From Hymenolepis diminuta (Eukaryota > Platyhelminthes > Cestoda > Cyclophyllidea > Hymenolepididae), in contig CAADRB010000012.1 of NCBI GenBank assembly GCA_900708905.1, forward strand, positions 1,161,235-1,225,234: DNA of 64,000 nt, written 5' to 3'. Numbering within the stretch: position 1 is the first letter of the stretch; the number at the start of each line of letters is the position of its first letter. A program made the translations under genes and the position numbers. Of this stretch, positions 34,401-46,400 are shown piece after piece. The notes under the pieces were generated by a model that was not told where the DNA came from, ran no database searches, and saw only the letters and a list, made by a program, of their open reading frames with translations.

Positions 34401-37400
34401 ATTTACTTAACAGTGGATTTTTAAGTGCTGAAAATCAAAGCACCGTCGATTAGATGACAGCTTTGGTCATTCGCCTAGCCCAGTCTAACTGTTGATATGT
34501 CAAGAGTATGTCTCAAGTCATACGCCTTATCAATGAAAAGAATAAAATGGCGGGTACGAAGGCTACATAATGGATGTGTGTTCATTCTGAAGCCTAGAAT
34601 AGAAGCTTATTATAAATATGATAAAGGGAGTCTTTTGAACGCATATTTCTTACCTTTCATGAAATAACTACAAATCGCATTGTCACTTTTCTAGCATTTA
34701 TTAAGATCAGAAATATGTGTGGATGTCATCTCTATATTTTACAGATTTACGAGAAGCGGAATTAATATCTCATTTTTCGGATTTTATTTAAAATAGCACT
34801 TGCATTAGCTAGGAGTTTGAAACCAGTTGCTGAAATCCATTTGAGTAATATACACCCTGCATTTAGAGAGCGATTGCGGTTACCCGAGAGTGACCAAGGA
34901 GGAGTAACAGGTGGCACAAGTGCAGACTTAAAGCCAAGTGCTCTGGCTGCCGCATTGGAAGGTGGCGAGGGCAGCGACGATTTGAAGACCCGACTCAACC
35001 AGGTCGAACAACTCTGCCAAGACGTCATGGAAGAAAATGAGGCGCTCAAGGAGGAGATCGAAGAGATGCAACGGGAGATTGAAGAAATGCATGATCATTT
35101 TCAGGTAATTTTTAAATACTATCTATATTTGGACCGCAGAAAGTTGGATAGCAATGATATTTATTTTATTTCTACAATTTTATCCTTAAAATTTACAAAT
35201 CTTTCTTCAATTATTTACAAACTGGTTATAAAAGAGCGACGTATTCAGGTATTATATTTTGACAAAGAATAATAAAATGTCGAATTTCAGATAAATATTA
35301 GTGTAAGAACTGCATATCAGTGTGGAAAATGATGAAATCGGATTTCACGAAAACTATCCCTGCTGTTGGGATAAATACATCCTTTAAATCAGCGTAGGAA
35401 TACTTGGCATTGGGAAAAATGAACGCACTTGTGAAGTTATTTATACTAAAATCTTGTTAGCTACTATCATCCTTTTAGTATGCATTTGAATCATCCAAAG
35501 TTGTTAGCTAGCCAGCATGCTGTGGACATTATGGATACAAATTTACGCAGCAACTCAGGAAACAAATGTTTGTTATTTTACCTTTGAAGAACTAAAACAA
35601 GAAGCAGTGAAATATAACCATAAAGTAAAATTAAGGGAGATTATCCAATTATTTCAAAAATAAAAGCACTTTGACCATTTTCAATGAGTCCTTTCAATTG
35701 CTAATCAAACACCCGTTCTCAGATCTAGGATAAACTTGATACATTGTGATTTTTCACTCAAGAATCATCGAGTTAAGTTACAAAATGACATCAAGTCAAC
35801 ATACTTTTGAATTGAATAATAAATAATCAAAATTTGGCGTCCCCGCAAATCTAAATTTTAGACAATAGGCTTTCAAACCAATTATTATCAAGGCAAACCA
35901 ATTATAAATTGTTCGAATAATACGTAAATCATTTACATTCGTTTATCATATCATCTTTAATTGTCTTTATAGGAAGAGGACAGGGACAGCATGCGTGAGA
36001 TGCAGCGTGATCTTGAGGCAGCCAATAAAACCTGTCGAATCCTTCAGTTCAAATTGCGCAAAGCTGAACGCCGATTTGAGCAGGTTGAAGCTGAAAGGGC
36101 AAGCCTGGAGGAACGACTTTCAAGACTGGAATCTCAACTGTACAGCGAAACAGATATTGGTCATATTCGAACTTTAGAGGTAAGAACGTGAAGCGGTTTA
36201 AAATTTACCCGAGAATTATCAAATGTGACAAATGTCATTTTAAGTCACTTATTTGGTTAATTCTCGACTGCATAGTCGTCCTAACATACATAGACTTCAT
36301 AACAGACAATAAAGTAATCTAAATATTTCACATTCATTATAAGGACATGATGACACCGAGATTCAAACAAATAATTAATTTATTATGCCTATTAATCTTT
36401 AATTGAGAATGATTTTCATAACTGAGCATAAAAGGCACATCGACACTCCAAAATAGATTGCAAATTTATTATACGCAGGCCATCTAGCTCGATTTGTCAA
36501 TTCTTCGACGAATTGCATACTGAAGGAAAGAAAGAGTTTTCTAATGTCGATCCGTCGCTTTTCTAAGTTTTAAGGACAGCGTCTTTCATTTGTTGAAAAG
36601 TGGAAATACAATTTCAGATGTCTGCATCAGCTACCTTCATTAACTTCAGTATTATGTAAGTGTGTGAATTTTCTTTCTTTCTCACTTATTCCCCATCATA
36701 GCAATTCAGGGCTCTCTAGTTTTATCATCTTTTCATACTGATCATTTGGACTGAACGAATTCACAGGTCTTTTATTTTTTTAAAGAAAGTATCTAAAGGA
36801 AATTTTGAAAACTCAAACAGATTCCTACATATTATTAATTTTCCTTATTTATTGTACCAATAAGAACAAGCTCTACCTTAAGAAATAGCGTGAAAGATAA
36901 AATTAAGCGATCATTTATTATTTATTATTATCACCACAGAAATGCAAAAAATTTACAATTTTTATTTGTGGAAAGTAATTGAAATTGGTTAATCAAAAAG
37001 TCTAATTAAAGATTCTGGGAGCAGCGTCAAAGTGTCAACCAGTCTTACTCCATATACTTATTGAGTTTGTGTTTTACACTATTTGTCAAATGGGTGGTAC
37101 ACATTCCAAAATTTATATTTCAGGATTCCTCCCTGGATCAGAATAAATGCTTGTCTATAGTGCCTGACATTTATTGGCCCGTGTTTCAATCAGGGAGGGC
37201 CCTTCAACGAGACGTATATTTCTTCCAAACATCCCATCTATCATTCCTTATGATCTCTTGCACTCCTTGTATTCATATTTTTGTGAAATATGTCAATCTT
37301 CCATTCATTATTTCTGCATCTGACTTAAAGGCCAATTCGTGTGTCATTCCCGCGGTCAAGACATACCCATTGGTAATGGTTATCACTTATAAGTGAAGCA

Positions 37401-40400
37401 TAGCCGGCTTCCATTTGTCAATCCTTCCTTCACATTTATGCGCATCAGTCAAATGGCGATAGTGGCATTTCAGCAAAAATTTTAGTAATTCTCAAATTTA
37501 ATTTGGGCGAATTGCATACAATAGCATGTAATTGCAAAATAACGTACACATTTAGTTTAGAACAGGAAAACACATAAAATGGAATGGCGAAATATTATTA
37601 AGCAGAATAAAATTGATGCACGTACGACGACATCTGCGTTCAAGTACAGTAATTAAAAAGTAGAATCGGCCAATTACACACTACTTGATTGTTTATATTT
37701 TGATTTTCGGTAAAAAGTATGCATGCACAACTTCATATTAATTCATTTATCTCGCACTCTGCACTTTTATCTTTTGAATTGTCCTTTTCTAGGGCCTACA
37801 AACTGTTTTTTTCCACTAGTTGCATCAGAATTTCATAGAAGTTTCCGAGAGGAAAGAAGGGAGTGAATTCAACGCAAATTTGTAACATTTAATGAAAATT
37901 TTGACTTCAGTTTTTTACCCTTACAAAATAGGCAAAATATGTTTATGCCTAAGTGAACAACGAGGATTACGTGGTTGTCCAAAATAAAGGGCAATGCAAG
38001 GTGTTCAAAGAAAAGAACACAAATGAGGCGAAATTGAGACATTGTTTAAGGGTCACTTAATGTCGGCTTTACGTCTAATCACACATTTAAAAACTGGAAT
38101 CTTTTATTTGTACACTTCCAGTTAATATTCATACCATAAATACGATTTGAATACAATACTTGTCGAAAGGAAGAAGAGTGGAAATCGAATATTTCGGTGC
38201 TTCACGTAGGTTTTCTCTTCTCTTTAAAATCGTGGCTTGAGATATCTAAGGATATTAATGATGATCTGCTAAGTTTTGACAAATTTTGGGTGAAAATTAA
38301 ATTTGATATCAGTTTTCAAAAACGAAAAATTACATTAATTTATTTTATTATTGAATCTCAGATTTTTGCGGATGAACTTTTCGACAGAAATAAACACACA
38401 AGGGTTTTAAAGTCGCTTAGTCTAAAATTATTATTTCTTTCAGGAGGAACTTCGCATTGCTAAAGAAGTAACCACCCGACTAAACAACGAATTAGACATT
38501 CTTGAGGAAAAACGTCAGTTCTACGAGGATGAAAACCATCAACTAAAAGATGAACTTCAAATCTGTCAGAATCGACGTATCACTTCCGAAAATGAGGTCG
38601 ATCGGTTACGATTAGAGGTTGGTTTCATTTCAGTACAAAAAATAAGCTAAAGGGCAAAATTCATTTTCTCTCCAGCCATAATATGTAAGTTACTGGCCTT
38701 TTTGACAAGATGGTTATTAACTATTTTTCGAAGAACAACTGTTCCCGTTATAGTATGATGTCTATACTGAAGAAATGATTAATTTTTCCATTTAATACAT
38801 TAACAGCCATGGCTGTCGAAGGAAATCGTTCCAGACAAATATAATAAACCAGCTTTATTTTAAAGTCATCAAATAATTATTCATTGATTTTGTTAGAACA
38901 CATGTTAGTTATCTTATGTCGACACCGTAAATGTCCTTTAACCGAAAAGGTGCAACACGAAATGACAGAAATTCCGTGCTGATTTTCTCTTCCGGTAGGA
39001 AAGGCCACTAGCATAAAATTAGGTTCCGCTGAAGCGATGACTAAGCAGGCATATAAAGGGCCTGCCCAGATCCTGCAAAGCTGCGTGCACATTTCCATGC
39101 CTGCGCAAGCAGTTGACCGGGGAAAATCAATAAAAATGTGCGCACGTGTAGGCGGCCTGCGTGGCTGCCTATGGGTATGTGATGATGTCCGAGCCATGCC
39201 GAACAGAAGTTGCAATTGTAATACTACTTAAATAAAATGAATCTAAGGTACTTGCCAGAATGTAAAGAACAATGAAATGAATTTGAAATTACTGGTCCGG
39301 CTTTCCTGTTGAACATTGTCAAACAAATAATTAGGATATTAAACAAATACGACTGTCAGATGGAAAATATGTCTATTTTATCAGTTAATATGAAGATCAA
39401 TTGAGTCTAAATTTGATTAGTTCAAACTGAAAAAAAAATGTAGAAATAAACAGTTTGTAAGAAAATAGATAATTTGGAGTAAAAGAAATAAGTCAGCAGT
39501 CTATATTTTTATTTTAAGCCACTCTTTACTGAATGATCGTTAAGGAATGGCTTTGTTCGAGTATCATAAGGGAAACAAAGAGGATAAGACATGATGGTCT
39601 GTTCAATCTAGAAAAACCTCAATTAAAATAGTACCTCTCTTGTTCAAGTTTTTATCCTGAGACGACAAATTATCTTGGGTATTTTTGTTTGTTTGCGATA
39701 TAACACTGAGAGAATCTATGTTGTTTAGTGAACTAGGTACAAGTTTTAAAGAAATATTTCAAGTCATTTACATCTTTGATGTTACTAAACCAGTGAACGT
39801 CTTGGTCTTAGCAATTTGTCGAGACCTGAGGTTATTAGAAGAAATGTGAACTCGGATGACTGATGATGGAGAAAGTCAGGGATAATAAATTCGTTCGAAA
39901 ACGCTCCCTCTTCATTTAGGGAATGGGATAACGCCAGGGAAAGGTTGAGAATACATGGGAAAATCATTACAGAGATATTAATGAAGATAGCCAATATTTT
40001 GAGCATAACTAGCCCCTGTCATAGCCCCACCAACTTCAGTGAGTCACCTACTGATTAGGGGAACCGCATATCCACAGATTAGCTTAGTTATGATTTGTTT
40101 TATCCCATTAGTAGAACGGTATGGGGGGTGCCAGGAAGGTTACCTCGATTTATTGACTCGAAATTTAAGTGAAAATTTTATATTTATCAAGTGCTCCCAT
40201 TCGTACCAAATCAGTGATCGCCATTTCAAAATTGTTAATTTTCCAGGGCACACCCACACTCTATCTCTTCAGGTGATGAGTTCTATTGACAGTAGGAATT
40301 ACCGACTATTAATTGCTGTCTATTGTTTTTAACGGTGTATTTACCCTATAATTAATCAAACTTGTTTTCTTTCTTTTTAAGTTGGACAAATTGAAATATG

Positions 40401-43400
40401 AGAGCCGTTTCGCTGAGCGTGGTCCTTTACAAGTTACAGACAAGAAAGCCGTAAATTTTGGAATAAAAAGTGGTTCGAGTGAAACTACTGAAATATGATT
40501 AGCTATAAACTGTTATTTCTTGTAGGGACGACAATCAACTGCTCCTAACACAACACCACCTGCACTTTCAACAGAACAAAATGAGCTAATTCGGGCTCTT
40601 CAAACCACCAAAGAGAGGGAAGCTGATCTTTCAGAACAGCTTCGATTCGCCGAGGAGGAGTTGAGGAAAATGAATCGACGGATTGCAGAAGCTCAAGCCG
40701 ATAATAATGCCTTGTCTCGACAAGTAGAACGTCTAAACATGCAGCAGGTAAGGATGGAGCCTGAAAATCGGCTACTTATATATTGTAAGTAGTAATATTC
40801 TGCATCCTTACGATTTACTACAATTTTAGGTCCGCGGGGAAAGTCCGAGAGCAACCGCTTCCCAGGTTAAGAAAGAGTTTGCTGCAAATCAACAAGAAGG
40901 TATTCTTGATACTACTTACCTAAATCAAACAGACTCTCATTCAGTTAAGCGAATCTCTTTAAATTTCTTTTCAGCTAAACGTGCGGAAGTGGATGAGGCA
41001 GCAGAAAAGCTTAAAGCAGCTCAGGAGGAGTTGGAACATCGTAAGGAAACGGATGTCCTGACTACAAAACGAATGAACCAATTAGCAAACGAGTTCCTCA
41101 CTCTCAAGGCCATTTACAAGGAAATCGATTGGCGGACGAAGTATAATGAAGCGATTGAGGCACAAAGGGATGCCGAGAATCAGGTAATTAACGCTAAAAG
41201 CTATTATCCTAAACTACTTAGATTGAATTGACATCATTCGCTTTCCTTGTTTAGGTGATTTCACTCAAGCGGAAGCTTCTTGAATCGTCTACTGATCTAC
41301 CAAGTTCCGTGGTTGCTCGAATCGAATCCCGTCGACCATCCCTAAAATCCTCAGACTCAAGGGTTGCAATGTCAAAGGACTGGTTGTTGCAAAAGTTGGA
41401 CATGTACGATAAAGAGATGTGTGAGTGTTAAAAACGTGCGTATTTTCTCTATTTAAGTGGAAGAATTATTTTAAATATCATTTTTGCCAAATTTAGCTGA
41501 ACTCGAGAACGAAATATCTGTCCTTCGTAGCTCAACGGATAATTTGAAGATGCAGTCTCAAAAACTCGGTGAAGAACATGCTGAATTCAAGAACGAAGCC
41601 GATCAAAGGGAAAAGGATCTCCGGATGCATATTGAGCATTTGGAAAGGAAAGATTACGTTGTCAGCAGTCTTCTAGAACTAATGGTTCAAAGAACTAATT
41701 TCCTCCAAGATCAGCTTGAGAAATCAAGCCCAGGAGATAATGAAAGTGAAACTGCAAAGGAATTGAAAAATCTTCAGGAAATTCTGACCAAGGAACGAGA
41801 AAAGGCAAAAATAGTTGAGGACCAGTTTAAATCAGGAGCTCTGAGTATTCCCCGACCAATGTTGAGCGAGAATGAACGTTCTAGACTGAAGGAAATTGAT
41901 GTTTTAAAGTCCCTTGTAAGACCATTTAGATCCAGATTAACTTTTCCTGCGAAATATAATCAATCTTTATCAAAACTAAATCGATTTTCAGCTGGAAGAG
42001 AAGGAAGAGATAATAGAAGACCACGAGAGTCAGATCCGAGATCTAAGAAATCGTTTGGAGAGGGCGAGGAAGATGAACGATGCGATGAAGACTCTAATCG
42101 ATAAAGATGCTGTAGAATCCTCTAGAATATCAGCTTCAACTTCTAGTCCTACAGCCGCTGTAGCTTCACTGGAGAGCAGACAAAATGCCTTTGAAATCTC
42201 TGGTTACAGAAGGGAAATAGATTCAATGCGAAAGGAGATTGCAATTGTATGTTTGTTTTCCACTTAAAGTTAACATTAGTAGTATCATTTTAAGTTATTG
42301 TAGCTACACACTTGAAAACGCTGTAGGTGATTATCTGTCGACTTTTCACTGATTAGTCGGTAGGATAAATTGCCATCCGTGGATGGGATCAATTAGAGGG
42401 CATTCACGAACCAGCACTAGGTCGTGATTGCTTACCTAACTCATATAGTCTCCTACGATCGTAACCGAAATACCTTAAACCTAAATTTGGACGATCTCAC
42501 AACTTGGAAATATTAAATCTTCAGAGCTTATCTAAGGTTTTAAGAGAAAATATGCAAAATATCAAACAACCCATTTCTCCCATCACTACCTGGCCGATAT
42601 TACACGATCTTGCAAATGCCTTTCACTGAGACATTCTTTATGTGCCATCTAAAAATGGTCGCAACTTTGCCTAAGTTGAGAGTAGCGAATGAAATTAGAA
42701 CGCAATGTTAACCCGCGTTTGTTTTAATTGTGTATTCCTTTTTAAACCTAAGTTGATTCCATTTATATCTGCAAGGCTGGACATCACAAGCGTCGACAAG
42801 TAAATTTTGTTTAATATCATGAAATTAATTAACTTTTTCCATGATTATGTCAAGTATAATTATTAAAATAATTGGGGGATATTATGGTTCTAAATGAACT
42901 GAATTATACAAGGAGATAATTGAGATTTCCTTTCTCATTTTAAGCCAAACGGCTATATCTCCTTCCAGAATTTTCTTTCGCTCTATATTTGTCCCTTATT
43001 GTTCTTTCAAAATTTTGCAAGAAGGCTTATTTAAAGTTGAAATATCTACTCGAATTCATTGAAAAGTCAAATGCCACGCAGATTCATCAGGGATTTTGAC
43101 ACCACCCATTACAGACTCAGAGAGAAGAGCGGCTGATTCCTTTCAGGGACAGGTATCAAACCCAAGTTATTTAGTCACCAGCTCATGATAGTAACTTACA
43201 CAACCGTGAGTATTACAACAAAAGATTTGTGGATGAAGCAAGCCCTTGTTTCAGTTCTCTAAAATGACTTGGGTAGGAAAGAGGGACTAGAAGCTAAGTT
43301 TAATAAGCGCGATTCGGGAAGATTTAAAGTGTGTAAATTAAATTAAAGTGGAAAAAATGTAACCAGACGGTGTTTCTGAATTGATAAGACGTTAGTTCCA

Positions 43401-46400
43401 AATCTGAAACATTTGAACACAACGAGTCTTGAAAAGAAGCTGTCACAATATCACTTTGATCTGGTGAAGCGCAATGCTATCGAGTTTCAATATTGTCCTC
43501 CCATTTCTAAAAAAAGTATTTTGACTACATTTAGCACAGATCTCAAAGGTCATCAAGTTGACCTGTTCACATGAATATTTGCAGTATATTTTAATTTTAT
43601 AAACCAGACCGTGCGTTTATGAACTATTTACCAAGAGTATTATTCTATTTATATATTCTGTCGACCATTTCTTTAATTCTAATCTTTTCGTTTTCTAGCT
43701 GCAACAAAAGGTTGTCCAAATTGAAAAAGTACGCGAGAAGCTCATCCTGGAGAACAAGGATCTTCAAGAAGAGCTGAAACTCCGTGAAGATTCTCTCTTC
43801 GATCAAGACGATGAACTTGAGAAGAGAAATGCTGATCTCGCCAAGGCAAAGCGGGCTTTGGAACTTATGCAAGTTGAGGTAGATTTGGAATGGTTTATTC
43901 ATCGTCAGCTTAATCATTAATCATCTAACCAAATAATTACCATACAGTTGAACGAAGCTCGGAAGGGATTGGCTGCTGCAAGAGCGCAGGAGGGAATGAG
44001 CACCAAGATCAGCACAACATTGGCTGAAAATGAGCGCCTGAAATCGGAACTTCGGCGGTTGGAGGAAGAACTCTCAGGTAGACATAAATCAATTAGAACA
44101 TGCGATTTTTATTTTGAATCAAGTTTAAATAACATCATTTTTCTCGTCAGTTGCAATGTCGAATTTAGAAAAAGCCCAGGCAATGGAAGCTGATATTCTT
44201 GAAAAGAATAAACAATTAGCGCAGGAGCTGAAGAACAAAGAAAGCCTTGTTCAGGAAAAGGATGATCTTCTTAATGAGGTTAAGAAGGACTCACAACGAT
44301 TAGACGAAGAGTTAAACGCAACACGTCAAGCTGTTACTGAAGCTCATAATAAGATCAAAAAGCTTGAAGCTACTATTGTTGAGCAGCAAAAGAAGTAAGT
44401 TTGGTTCGATTAGTATTATTTGGATACTGGAGATTCCGATTCTAATGAGTGTGTTCTTTACAGGATAAAACAGAACGAAAACGGTAACTGGAGAACAGAT
44501 TCATCACCTGATAGTGGAATTGGCCGTGACAGTAGCAGAGACAGTAGACGTTTAGAAATCGATCGCTTGCATCGTGAATGCACAGCTCTTCGACAAGAAC
44601 GCGATGAAATCGCAAAGGAAGCACGTAGAGACCGACAACTCTTTGAAAAACGTCTGCAAGAAGCCTGCAACAAATTAGTTAGTGAAAGCAAAGCTTATCC
44701 TACTTAAAATTTTATCAGCATTTGAAACATTCATTCGCTTTTAAATAGAATTCCCTCTCGGACACTTCTCAAAACACTGTGTCTGGATCCGCTGTTGCCG
44801 GTGATCTTTTCGTTCGAGCAACAGCTGAAAAACAGATAAACAAGAAACTGAACTTGTTCAATGAACATATTGCCAAACAGAATAGCATAATCTCGCAGCT
44901 CAAAATCAAGAATGAAATCATCCAGAATAAGGTTCTGGAATACCAGCGACGGTATGCGAACTTGAAGGAGCAATATGAAGCAGAGCAAGAGGCTTGGCTG
45001 TCCGAACGCGTTGTTCTTGAGTCCAAAGCGAAGGAGGTTTGTTCGGATCCATTTAAACTGTTATGAGTAGCTGTATTCAAGAAACTGATATAATCCTCAT
45101 TCCTTACAGCAAGAAGAGCGAAAGAATACGATAGCAAGTACAAGGAAGTCCCTACAAGAAACCAGTATTCTACTCGCCGAAGCAGAGGTCAATTTTGAAA
45201 AGGAGAGGCAAAAGTTCGAAAACCAGTTGGAAAAATTGGAATCAGAGAAGTCTGAACTCAAAGTTCAGTTGGCTCAAATGAAGGAACAGCAAAAGCTGCC
45301 CAAGGTACTGCAGCGTTTCAGTGCGTCTCCGGCTCGAACTGGACACATTAGTATGGTTAATGCAGCTGCTGGCAGTAATGCGGCTAATACTGAGACTGCC
45401 AGGCGTTTGGACTCTGCGGAAAGAACTATTGCTCGGTTAAAAGCAGAAATCCAGAGTCGAATTGAGGCTCAATCTCAGATTACAATCGATGCGATTAGAG
45501 AGGCTGAGGCAGCAAGAGGAGCTGCTGAATGTCAAATGGAATGTTTGAACGAACAGCTTTTGCAGGTTTGTTTACTAATTTCTTTAACTCGTTCAGTTAG
45601 ATAGACCATCCTTTCAAGTGATTTAATTCACAAAAAGTTGGGAGCTGATTAATTAAACGTAAAACAAGGCCTGAGAAACGTTGTCATATGATTCATTTTC
45701 TTAAAATATCAGTTCAAAAATAAAGAAAGACCTATGAACTGTAAGTGATTTGAAGTTCGACTGAACTTTACGTCATACTTCCTGTAGAATCAGCAAATGA
45801 AAAAAATTGATCTACGATCTACATGCTAATCGATCGATAATAATGAATAGGCTTTTTTTCTAAGGGTACGTGATTATTTCGAAGTTTATTAAACAAGTAA
45901 TAAAAAGTCCCCTAAAAGTCAGCCAAATTCTTTTGTTTCAATACTATCGCTTTCATGACAGATTTACTGAATTAGAATTTTATCTACGTGCACACATACT
46001 CGATTTTGTAAAGGCCAAGAGTATTGATTCATTCTCTTTATGATTTTTTAGATATTAATAAAGTTACTTCTGTCGAAAATATAATGTTCACCAATCTGTT
46101 TTCAGTTGAGCTGAGTAATGTTGGTTTGTATAGATCCCTAACACTAAATATGGCAGTGAAAACACTCCAGTTTTTTAAAATTGGTTAATTCGGGTATGTA
46201 GTTTTTCGAGCTGGCTTGCAAAATACGTGGATATAGTAATACATACAGACAATTTCATTTGAAAACAAATATCTAGAGCAGTTTTCACTCAGTCGCTCTC
46301 AAAAAATTTCATGGTGTAGGGGTTTAAAGGACAACAAGGCACCTATTACAAACGAAACTATAAAGAAATGGCAGTATTCTCACCTCTTTTGCCCCAGAAA

